Positions 10,594 to 21,330 of a stretch of 64,000 nucleotides of DNA are shown here, piece by piece (positions within the stretch are counted from its first letter, which is position 1; each line of letters begins with the position of its first letter). Location: NCBI GenBank assembly GCA_963678675.1, contig OY783195.1, positions 26,833,385 through 26,897,384 of the forward strand. The letters are read 5' to 3'. The notes under the pieces are model-generated. The model saw only the letters and a program-made list of their open reading frames with translations. It did not search any database and was not told where the DNA came from. The position numbers were made by a program, and so were the translations under genes. The DNA comes from Xiphydria camelus. Taxonomy: Eukaryota; Arthropoda; Insecta; Hymenoptera; Xiphydriidae.

Positions 10594-13126
10594 CGCTCAT
10601 TTTAGCAACCCTTCAGCTCCTCGTTCTCGGCTTGAAGAAGGCACCCCTTCCCCCCGCTCGTCACCCCCTCAGGACGCATTCTCGTTCCATCTATATGATG
10701 TTTGCTTAGATTAAATTAACCGGCCGTCAGAGCACACCCGCGTGAACTCGGGTAGGGAAAGGGGAGTCTTACATATCGTGCGCGTGTCGTGTCGTGACGT
10801 AAGGCTGCGTCGCGTCCCTTTGTTCGTTGGGTTTTGGGGTGGTTTAAATGCGGGGAATATGTACTCGTATGTGGGAGGAACATTTGTTCAATTTACCTTT
10901 CCTAGGAATGTTTTCTTCGGAAAATTGCATAAGGGTGGCCGTGTTAATTTGGCGGAAAGAGTGGGGGGATAAGGGTAGAATTATACTGACCGACGCTGCA
11001 CCTACTGCGCGGAAGATTGATATGATTAGTTACCAACGACGCGCGCGTATATTCGGTCTTGCACCGGAGCGCCCCCTTTTCTTAGGCGGCGACGCCGCGC
11101 ACCACTGGCTTCTTAAATCTTTCTTGCCGTCGCGACGCCGGCGGCGCCACTTCTTTAAGAATTCTCATTCTTTTCCTTTCTTACCGACCACTGCCCTTCG
11201 ACGCGCGTCGCGAATCCCGGCCAGGAAGCCTCCGGGCTGTCGTTAACCTTTCGATGAGGATCGGAGGGGTCGTTCCGCGGGTAAATGCGAACGAGTAAGG
11301 GTGGCTGCTAATGTGGGGAAGATATTCGGCAAATAGAAATAACTCCTTCGCGTGAAGTACGAAATCAGAGGAGCTACAATCATTCGTATACAATTTTTAA
11401 TCAATCTGCCGCTCAGGGGGTTGATAATTATCCGTGATCAATCGAGTCCGAAGTAGGAAATGGACAGCTGAGGGAGATTTCTTTTTTAGTTAGTTCGGTA
11501 ATTCACACAAGATTCTCGTGTGTATGTGGTTTAGCTTTTTTTTTACGTCAACATTTCTTCAACCCCCGAGCGCCGTTGATCTTTACCGACCCGCGCGACT
11601 GCGAGCCCCGGAGCGACGTTACCACGGGGGAGGGTTTCTTAGGGCTGGAAAGAGGGTGCGAGAAAGAGGGGTTGGGGAGTTTCTTAAAGATCTTTGCCGA
11701 CTTATCCGTCCGAGGGCGGCACTGGTCTGGCGCCGTGAAAAAGTTACTTTTTTTTTAAATACAAATTTTCTACGCAGTTGGAACTTTTGTTTTCGAGCCG
11801 ATTAACCCATTTTGATATGTTGAAAATCAACTGATTCTTCATATTAATCTAACATTTTTTGCGTTTAAATTAATATAAGGAATGCTATAATAAATTATGT
11901 ATAACACGAACAATTTTTATTTGCAGATATTTAAATAATCGTTTCTGCAATATTTAGCATTTGGTTTCAGTAATTGTACTCCTTTTAATACAATTAAGCT
12001 CCCGGATAAATTTTTAGACAAAGCGAAATTGTTTAACCCAATGTCTAAAACAAGAAATCGCCCGGCAATTAAAGTTGCCAGTGACCACTAATTGTTTAAC
12101 GTGTAAAAATGGGTACGCCGATTTCAACATAAAATGTCCACCCTGTAGTCTCCATAAATGCTACATACACTTCGTTAATTTAAAAATGAACATTTTCGTC
12201 CCGTCGGATTCCTCCCAAATTTATGGGTCGAGAGGATTAATCGCATCGCTTAATAGTTCGTTATGAAGATTATTTCGATTTTTTTTTTGTTCAATAAACA
12301 AATTCTTAGCCACTTTTCGTTTGAATTCAGAAAAACCCCCTCCCAATATCTTCTCCACTCTTCAAACAACCAAAAGAGCGAGCTACTCCATATTCTTCTG
12401 CTACTCCGTACTCAAATTCCACCCTCCGCCCCCTCACGGAGTCCCGGAATCGTCATCCAGAAGGAAATGAAATATTACCGGTTACATTTAGAATGCCGAA
12501 TGTCGGGGAACACTCCGCCTCTCCGTCTCTCTGCTCCTCTTTCGCGCGGCACCTCTCGCTCTCGCCCTCGTACCTCCCTCGACTGCTTCAAAAGAGTTCT
12601 CAATTATTTCCTCCCATTTCGCCAAGGAGATCCTCACTCTTTTTCTCTCTCTCTTTCTCCGCGAACTCTCGCTCGCCACCCTCCCGAAGCTCGGGGGAAA
12701 TAGCGTCAATTTTTTATGACCATTACGTATGCAAATAAGAAGAAAATGTCATGCCGTCCGAAGTAGACACTTGGCGGTACATTAGGGTGATGCTGGTTCG
12801 AAAAAAATATCCCTCTCTCTCTCTCTCTTACCACTCCTCTGTTTATCCGGGAGGGCGATTTGGTCGTTATCCAGCCGAGTTGCGACGGTAGACAAAAATC
12901 CGGAGACGCGACGCGTCAATGGAGTGGACGTCTCGTGACGAGGCTAGCATAGAGGGAGGAGATACGAAAGGAATTCGGAATAGAGAGACATTTTTGGTAA
13001 CCCCGATGACGTGAAAATATTTTATTCGGGACTCATTTCTTTCCCTCATATGACACGATGAGGACAGATAATTAATAAAAGCTTCTCTATTTCAAATCTG
13101 AGCTATAAAAACTTTATCAGTAGCCA
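9701..13126. other. Non-coding GC-rich stretch with CT/GA runs
   Basis: CpG-rich between 9.7 and 11.75 kb, with several GA/TC tracts; AT-rich from 11.8 to 12.3 kb. No gene supported. Confidence 0.5.
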
Positions 13127-13292
13127 CACTGAGAGAAATAATTAGATTAAAATGACAAAACGCATCTAGTTAAACGCGTTTAGTTATTCTAACCAAAAAT
13201 TGGTCAATTTAACCAAACGGATAGAGGATCCAAATGGTTTGGTCAACGTCACCAGGATTTTGGTTAAATTGACCAAGTTCTTTTTCTCAGTG
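13127..13292. mobile_element. MITE family C, copy C3 (short)
   Basis: It runs from CACTGAGAGAAATAAT to TTCTTTTTCTCAGTG with CA on both sides. It is a clean 166-bp element that lacks several of the internal repeats seen in other copies. Confidence 0.9.
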
Positions 13293-14123
13293 CAAGCACA
13301 GCATCCCCCTGATCCCGTATCGGCAGAAATCAATCGAACCCATCATCTCGTCTCGCATCGAGAAAGCTAGAAGTCGGCTCTCTCGCCTCCCGCTCCGCTG
13401 TGTCCAGTGATTAGTGTCCGAGTCTATTCAGCCGTGGAGCGTGTAAACCCGCCCTAAGCAGCAGAGATCTCGGAGTATCTTGGCCGGGTCTCGCCGGTAG
13501 CTAGGCAACCTTCTCCCTTCTCCACCTTCTCCTCCACCTCACCTCCGACCGCTAACCCCCAACCCTCTTTGAAAAACCCCCTCCAGCCTCACCGCGGGAG
13601 CGCGGGATCCCAGGCGCGCCGCAGCGGCCACGTTGGGGGGCGCCTCCGACCCCGCGTTGCCCTCCTTGCGTATAGATATACGCGCCTCGCAGCCCGCTGT
13701 TGCTCGTCCTCTGGAAAGAGAGCGAGAGAGAGAGAGAGAGAGAGAGAGGAAGAGAGAAAGAGCGAGCCAAGCGGCAAGAGGGCGAGTGAGGGAGAACGAG
13801 CGGCCAGCCGAGAAACCGATCCTCTCGAGGAAAATTCGCGAGAAATAGGCAAAGTCCTCCAGTCCCTCCGAAGCTTGAAAAATGGCAGTCGGAGGAACGT
13901 CTCAAGCTTTCGTCCGTCTTTCTTCATAATTCTCAAAAGACGAAGGGAGGTGGGATGTTTTTCAGTCCGTTAGAATGCGGAGAGGAGGAGTAGGGCCAAG
14001 AGGGATGGATATATATATAGAATTTTTATACTCCGGATTGCAAGCTGCACCTCGCATTCTTTCGCCGGCAAAGAATGCGGGGCGACCAAGGAAAGTCACT
14101 TAGCGATCTCCGCCATTTTGTTT
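13293..14123. other. GC-rich region with GA tract and GCCAT core
   Basis: It contains a GA run (13719-13750) and CGCCATTTTG at 14111, then the RUNX-site cluster. No coding signal. Confidence 0.45.
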
Positions 14124-14424
14124 TGCGGTTGGAGTGCGCGGTGCGTGCGTGGTCGACGCGTTCTGCGCATCGTCTTGCGGTTGGTTTGCGGTTCGGGGGT
14201 GGCTAGGCCCAATCATTGGCCGCGGGGGTGTCAGGGGTGGTTTTTGGGGGTGTGGTAGCACCTTGCGGTTTGCGGGCTGATCTGCCACCGGGGGTGGCCT
14301 ACGTCGCTCTTATCGACGTACCATTGGTCCGCCCTGAGGGAAGACACCGACGTATCTCTGTCGTCCTTGAGACGCGTTTTTGCATCGGAAAAATTATTTG
14401 AGGTGTCTCGAAGTATTGCGGTTT
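14124..14424 (+). promoter_or_regulatory. Cluster of RUNX-consensus sites
   Basis: TGCGGTT occurs five times in the same orientation (14124, 14176, 14187, 14264, 14417). TGTGGT also occurs at 14251 and CGTGGTC at 14148. All match YGYGGT, the Runt-domain recognition core. The flanks of the repeated heptamer differ, so it is not a simple tandem repeat. A CCAAT/ATTGG palindrome lies at about 14209. It is a candidate auto- or cross-regulatory element of the flanking RUNX genes. Confidence 0.4.
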
Positions 14425-14771
14425 TATAGAGGAATTTTCAAAAGGCTTCTAAATATATTTTTCGAGGAAAGAGATGATATGAGAGGCTTTGCAATGATTC
14501 CATCATTCTGGAAGAGGGTTTGTCATTGAAAGACTATTTATTTGGTCCGTAATTTCGAGCAAAGTAATTCAGTAAAATTGATACCACGTCGACGTTCGTT
14601 TGAATCGAATAGAAATATTATTTAAGTCTTATCCAAACAAATATTTGAAATCGAGGCATTTTTTCTTGTGGTTCAATAATATTTCAGTGCACTGCGTGAT
14701 GGAGAATCGAATGATGTCATACATTCCATCAATTTCTGGAATAAAACTGACGACCAATCTCTATAGCGGTG

Positions 14772-15000
14772 GTGCTTAATTTCTATCATCTCATCTAAAA
14801 TTTCAGTGATAATTAAATGATATCCATATCATAAAAAATTTTTATTCGAGAGAAATTTTGAAGGAAATATTTTAAACGTACATTTTTTTCTGCTTGTGCT
14901 TAATTTCTATCATCTTATCCAAAATTTAAGTGATAATTAAATGATACTACAATCATAAAAAATTTGAATTAGAGAGCAATTTTCAAGGAAATATAAATCC
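14772..15000. repeat. Two-copy tandem duplication, period about 124 bp
   Basis: GTGCTTAATTTCTATCATCT starts at 14772 and again, slightly changed, at 14896. The AT-rich copies align along most of their length with scattered differences. Confidence 0.8.
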
Positions 15001-15753
15001 TTTTCCTGAATGATAAGAACAGATTACATATCAAAGGCAAAGATCTCGACTGAGAGTGATCCCCGGGTTCGAAAATTTAAACAAATTACGCTTTCCCGCA
15101 AAATATCCAAGAAATTTTCAACGTGAGCGTTTCAATTTCGCAAAACAACCACGTCACTCGCTATTGGGATGGACGGTAACAAATATCGTCCGGAACGTTG
15201 CGCGGGGAGGGGGATCGCCGTCGGGAAGAACGGCCACGCCGGGTCTCGGTTTAATCAATCTTCCTCGCGAGCGTTTCAATTAAGAAAACCGACGCAACGC
15301 ATCAAACTTGCGCAGCAATCTTCCGTAACTGTCCTATACATCATATAGCCGCGGCGGCGCGGCGTCTCGCCGGTTGCTACACGAGCCGGAGGAGCGACTC
15401 CCGGCGTTTAATTACGCATCCCCTAACCCCCGGGCATCCTCCCTTTCATTAAAGCAATAATTTTAATAATTTTTATCTTTCCATATAATCCGCCTAATTA
15501 AAATTACGCTTTGATCGCGACGGGGCTCTTAAACCACTCTCTTGCCCTCTCTCTTGCATCACTTGCTTTCCCTCTCTTTCTCTTGTATTCTCATCGCCGT
15601 TGAGAAAAGTCGAAGAAAAAAATTCTGCCGTACCAACGAACTCGTATAAGCGTACTTATGAATTTTCTTGCATAAAAGTGATACATTTCAAAATGTATAT
15701 TTTTTTTTCGTCTTCATACTTTGAGAAAAAAGGATCGTAAATTTTACACACTA

Positions 15754-16140
15754 CACTGAGAAAAAAATTTGGTTGAAAGATTTAATTAGTTTAAATTAGT
15801 AGGAACAATAATTTATTTGAGTTAAGGAAATTATGTTTCATTCGATATTTATATATTCACAGCAAGTATAAGCACAATCAATGTGAGTAGATATTAGTCA
15901 TATTAAAAAAATACTTAATTGATCCAATTGCCCAAAAATAAATATATGTATATGGCGGACTAAATATGTAAAGTTGTAGTAACTATTGTAAATATCTACT
16001 TATAACGATTACAAATTTATTACATACTTGCGAATGAACGGTTATTGGATCGAATACAATTGCGTAAATTAAGAAAATATACCATTGCTTGAAATAATTG
16101 AAACCAAATAAATCGATTCAACCATTTTTTTTTCTCTGTG
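15754..16140. mobile_element. MITE J, CACTGAG type
   Basis: It runs from CACTGAGAAAAAAAT to TTTTTTTTCTCTGTG, flanked by TA on both sides. Subterminal TTGGTTGAA pairs with TTCAACCA. It is 387 bp and AT-rich, with no coding potential. Confidence 0.85.
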
Positions 16141-16142
16141 TA

Positions 16143-18039
16143 AAAGAAGCACCGCGTTACAAGGATCTTATTGATTCAACTGTTTATAATTTTTCTTCTC
16201 GGTCCCTTCAGCGCTTCTTCGTTCGATTATCTCCAAAAGTAGCCTCGGAATTCGACTCGGGAGCCTTGTTATTTATTCTCGTATAGAATCGATCGACAAA
16301 AAATTGGACCATCCATCGCGTCGTCGCGATCCTCCTCCTCCCGAGCGCACGAAACGTCGCGGTACAAAGGACTCCCTTGAAGGATTACACATCCGCATCC
16401 CTCCTACCTACCACGCTCCGCGAGGTGGATGCTTCTCGGTGTTACTTCTGCTAACTTTTCAGTCTCTCGCACTCTTCTCGCAGTCCGACCGGCCGGGTAA
16501 AAAGAGCGGCGGCCGGGGATTGGATTGCAAGGGCGAGAGCGGTGGGGCGTGGGAGAAGCTCGTATTCAAATGTCGATGAAATTGACCAGACGAGCTTTGA
16601 TCCGAACTCTCTTCGGATATTCGTCGGGGCGGATTGAAGTGAACATCTGAGGAGAGAGAGAGCAAAGATTATCCTTCCGGGCGCTCTTCTTTTTTCCCTC
16701 CTCAGTCGGGACGAAGTAACCTGCCGGCCTTTTTCCGCTATTCCACCACCTCGTCACTCGCCTCTCCCGCTCTTCCGGAATTAATGCGCGCATATACACA
16801 GCGGCAGCCCCACCGGAGGTTCGAGTTTCCGCAGGAGAAATTCTAGCGCCGACTTCCGGAACACTCGAAAAATGTATGAAGTTCTTTTTTCCGGTAACGC
16901 TCGCTCTCTTTCTCAAATCGAGATTAAGATAGGCTGTGGATGACCGTTCGTTGGTCCCTCCGCTATGCATTCACCATTTTGTACCTCCCCCGTTTTCCGC
17001 TCCTTCTGATGGGACATATATGTATATACAGGGTCGCGACTCAGATTTCCACGCAAAGTGCTCGCGCGCGCACTCCGCGCCCCTTCGTAAGATATATATA
17101 TATACGGATAGGTGCACTTTCACGGGGCGAAATCTGGGCGACCGGGTGAATATTAAGATACTTTATGCGGGGCATGGTGCAGTATAAAGCGAGGGTACGC
17201 TCCACCCTCTGGTTTAATATTTAAAAGCGCATCTGAAATATGTCGATTCTTACACATAAATATTGGGGTTGCCCCGCGCCTCCTTTTAGGGTTGCCGGGA
17301 GTGTCCCGAATGATTTATGCGCCTTTCTTCCTGGCCGCTGCGGGTTGATCGCAGAGGATTTGCATCTCTGACTGTCGCCTCCTCTTGAATGTTTGACGTT
17401 TGCTCCGTGTAAACAATTTTGGGACCTGAATAATTATTTATCTACCAGAAATTAGTATATGATAATTATTTCGCGATAAATATCGTACATAATTTTGGAT
17501 TCTCGACCTAAAGGACCCCGCACAATCCTTACGGGAATTGGCTTCCGGTGGATTTGGCTGGGCTGCCCATATGTTGTAGATCTTGATGTTCTGATCAAAA
17601 GTTATCATTGCCGCAACAACGGAAAATGGACAGTTTTTGAGTTTCGAGACCTTAAATTTCATACTTTATGCTTTCCGTCATACGATCTATTGAATCGAAA
17701 CAATCATATAAAATCAGGTTATCTGTGAATTTTGCTAAAAATCACGTATTTTATAGTTAATGAGCTACCGATTCAGGTGTCACCCGGTCAGACAAAAAAT
17801 AAACAGTTCTGGGGGGCAGGGGAGACTTTAAAGTTGCCGCTTTTTACTCGACACCATACGCTCTTTTTCAGCCAATTCAAGCACACATTCAAGATCATGT
17901 GCGAACTTGGGAGCACGTCTTTGGCTCCATATACTTATGCGAGAGTGTGTGCGTGCGTGTTCACAGATTTATATTTTTTAATGTTTGATTTTTCTAATTT
18001 ATTATGCAATTTATTCATATATAATATTGTATATATGAA
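16143..18039. other. Non-coding
   Basis: GC-rich to about 17.2 kb, then AT-rich. No supported feature. Confidence 0.45.
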
Positions 18040-18217
18040 ATCGTTTAATACATCAATTTGATATCTCTTCCTGCGGAGTAGTATGTGATTGCAAGGAAGA
18101 AATATTGAATTAATATGAAAAAAGATTTAAAATTAATGGAAAAATATAATTACTTGCGACACCACGCAAGTAATTATTAAAAGATCCAACTAATTCTTTT
18201 TTTCTGTTCTAATTTGA
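18040..18217. mobile_element. MITE family D, copy D3, 5' truncated
   Basis: It matches family D from TTTAATACATCAATTTGATA to AGATCCAACTAATTC and then runs into a family G-like right half ending CTCAGTG at 18387, so both elements have lost an end. Confidence 0.6.
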
Positions 18218-18387
18218 GCTACATCAATATTTCTGTAACAAAGCGACACCATCTATACTAACATACAAGTAATTTTCTGCTTCGACGCATTAAATAAAAT
18301 TAGAATATTTATTCTAATCGAATAAATTTGTTCTTATGACTATTCAAAACCATGTTTAATTGACTTCCGTACATTCTTTTCTCAGTG
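18218..18387. mobile_element. Family G-like right half (G3)
   Basis: AATTAGAATATTTATTCTAA and AATAAATTTGTTCTTA..ACTATTCA resemble the right arm of G1 and G2. The end TTTTCTCAGTG is followed by TA. The left end is missing at the junction with D3. Confidence 0.5.
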
Positions 18388-20964
18388 TAAACACAAAGCT
18401 ACGCGAGTAATAAGAATGTGCGTACCTTAACGCTCGCCCGCTCAGTTATACACGCGAGACGCGGATTCGTCCTTCCCCGTTGGCAAGGGCGAGGACCCGT
18501 CTGTCATCGTCTACCTAATTAGAAACTTACCTCAACAACGGCGGGCAAGAACGAGCGCCGGCGTTTGTGCGCGCGCCAAAGGCGGCTCCGGGAACCGCGC
18601 GCAAGAAGCCCCTTCGACTTCGGAAAGTTATGTACGGCGTTCCAACCCCCTCGTTCACGGCTTCCACCGTCTTTCCTCCGCGAACGGAGTAAATCCCACG
18701 TTAATACGTCCACGTATGAAACGACGGCTCGCGCTCCCCAAACGTGGATTTGATATTCGTAAATCTACCGGTCGCTTCCTATAAATCAAAACTACACCCC
18801 CGACGCGAGACGCGCCGCTATAGGGGTCTCGTCGACCCTCGACGTCTGCAACATCCGCTCGACATCGTCTCTTCTAAAAATTGATTTCCACCCTCGCGCG
18901 CGCGGTGCACGCGGCTTCGGGGCTGAGGAAACAGGAGGAGGGGAAGGGGGGGGGGGATTTTGGATACCTACACATAGAAGAGTCTCGAAAAAATACCTAT
19001 CGAGTTTTTTATCATTCATTCTCTTGAGCACTCTTTACGCCTATACAGGGTGTCCCATTTGAAACAACCCACCTAAATATCTCCTGAGGGGGGCAAGTGA
19101 CAGGAAATTTTTAGAGACACAAGTTGTAGGGTTTCGAGGGGGATATTTGATGCATGCTTTTTTTTGAGCTTTCAAGGCCATGCTTGCAAGCTGCAAGCAG
19201 AAGGAGCTTTTTTTCAACTGGCAATCGCATATATCGATGGCGTGTGCGGTTTTGTCGAAATAAAGAGTGCCAAAGAGGGGCGCGGGGTGGAGAGGTGGGC
19301 GACTGCGAAGGACCAGGATTTCCGGTGAATACCTACGAGCTGCCACGGTTCGCAGCCCCCGGCGATGCCCGGAATTCTTGGCGGGAGTCATCGCGCCCTT
19401 AATTAAAAATCCAACAACCCCAAAAACGACCGCCCCTTTCACGAGCTTCCCGGAAACCGCCGCGGCGCCGCCGTTGCCCAGGGTTAAGGGTGGCGGCGCG
19501 GGCGGTTGTACGTCGGCGGAGACCGCATTCTTTCGTTTAATTCCCGCGAATTTATAGGAACGCCGCAACACTAACGCTCGACCTACCCCCGCGTGCGCGG
19601 CACCTTTGAAAGTATTGTCCCGAATAATTGGATTCGATGAGGCGACCACCGGGAGAAACCTCCCTCTCGTTTCCACTCTTTATTTGCCTGCATAATTTAT
19701 CCTGCCGTCGATCCCGATTAAAGTGTGGGGGTAACTCTATCCCTAAAGATTTGGCCGAGGGTCGAATTCACCGAAATTGATCGCTGGATTATATAGTATT
19801 TGTAGAAATCATGTAATTCTACGAATGGGATTACATTCCACTACATAGAAGAGGAGAAGGTGCAATCAAATAGTTACGTAGCAAAAACTCAAATTGTAAT
19901 TTAAAGCCTCTTATGAGATTTAATTCGTTTCATATGCTTATTTGTTCTAATTAATCTTAATAGGTATGTTATTTCTATGAAATGATTTTTTCATAGCAAA
20001 CCCTTTTTCTTCCATCACACGAAATCGAAAACGATAAATGAGGTACTATTAAAGGTTAAGTTTTCCGCGTTTGGGGCGAATTGTTAATGACAATTGCGCA
20101 TTGTATCTTTAAAAATCGAAGGTAAAAATTGACTTTTGCCAAAAGTAACGCATAATCTACAATCATTCAATATCTTTTGCATTTACGTTCCCCATGTTCT
20201 GTCGTCTGCTGAATTTCTGTACTGGTCTACTAGTTTATTTTAAATCACGACTCAAATTTTAATGCAGATCAATGTTGTGCAATGTTACAACGCGTTTTTC
20301 GTAGCAATTGGCAAGATTCGTAATGTATAGAGGAGAGGGGAGGCAGGAAGGGGTAAAAATAATCAAGAAAATCGTTACGTGGTTTATTAACGGCCCTTCA
20401 CGTATTATTCCTTCGTTCCGATCTCGAGAAATATTGTCATTGGATACCGGGAGCGGATATCGTCTTCCGCACCACCCCTGAATTCAGACTCCGGGGAATC
20501 GGCGGGGGCAACCGAGCGAAGAGCGCGAGGGCGGGGGCGGAGAAATAATTAAACTGGCGCAAGTTTTTACGACAAGGTGTTCATTACCGTGGGTAATTAA
20601 GACGCCCCGTAACTAGACCCGCTAACCACCCCCGGGGGCGGTAAACCAACTTCTGAGTCGGAGTCGGAAGGGAGCGAGCGAGCGCGCCGTGCGGCGCTGC
20701 GTATCGCGGAGGGGTGGTGCGGTGAAAAGTTTTTATAAGCAGGCGGCAGGTTATAGGTGATTATGGGAAAGAAGGGTCGATGAGCGGGAGAGTGAGAATA
20801 CCACCTGGAGTCGCAATCGTTTTAATTGGCCCTCTCTCTCTCTCTCTCTCTCTCCACCGTCGAGATAGATCCGACTCCCTCTTCTACCCTTCGCCTCTCG
20901 CAGAGCCCGCATCTTTTCCTCGCACGAGATCTGCGCCTCTAGCGTCGATTCTTCTTCCCCTGCG

Positions 20965-20997
<33 letters not shown>
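18388..20997. other. Non-coding GC-rich islands
   Basis: Islands at 18.4-19.7 kb and 20.4-20.75 kb, apart from the possible transposon end at 19.05 kb. Open frames here lack splice or family support. Confidence 0.45.
19047..19150. repeat. Possible transposon end (CAGGGTGTCCCA type)
   Basis: CAGGGTGTCCCATTTGAAAC is a motif I associate with ends of dispersed arthropod repeats. No partner end was found nearby, so this is a weak call. Confidence 0.3.
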
Positions 20998-21330
20998 CCG
21001 CTTGTTTCTTTGACTTTAATCTTAGTTCTTATTTGAATTTTTTTTCTACTTGCTTTTTCTGTATGTTTTATGTTAATCTGTATTTTGAACAATATTGCTA
21101 TAGGTATACGATGATATACTCATTTTGTCTTATCTTATCTTATCTTTCTCTTTCTCTTTCTTTCTCTCTCTCTCGTTTCTCTCGTTGCTTGTTTCTATCT
21201 TTAATCCTTATTCTTATTTAAGTCTTTTGTTATTTTTATTCTTCCTTTTTCCGTATTTTTTATCTTGATCTATATTTTGTACAACATTGCCATGTATAAT
21301 AATAAACTCATCCTATCTTATCTTACTTAT
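20998..21330 (+). repeat. Two tandem LINE-like 3' tails with TCTTA repeats
   Basis: Two related units (about 20998-21145 and 21184-21330) read CTTGTTTCT...ATCTGTATTTTG..CAATATTGC and end in TATCTTATCTTATC. AT-rich 3' ends with a short tandem tail are typical of 5'-truncated non-LTR retrotransposons. No coding remnant is left. Confidence 0.5.

Noticed and set aside
15066..15075. GGTTCGAAA resembling a tRNA B box
   Set aside because: No A box or cloverleaf can be formed around it.
19041..19676. 211-codon minus-strand frame
   Set aside because: GC-rich, low complexity, overlaps a possible transposon end and shows no domain or splice context.
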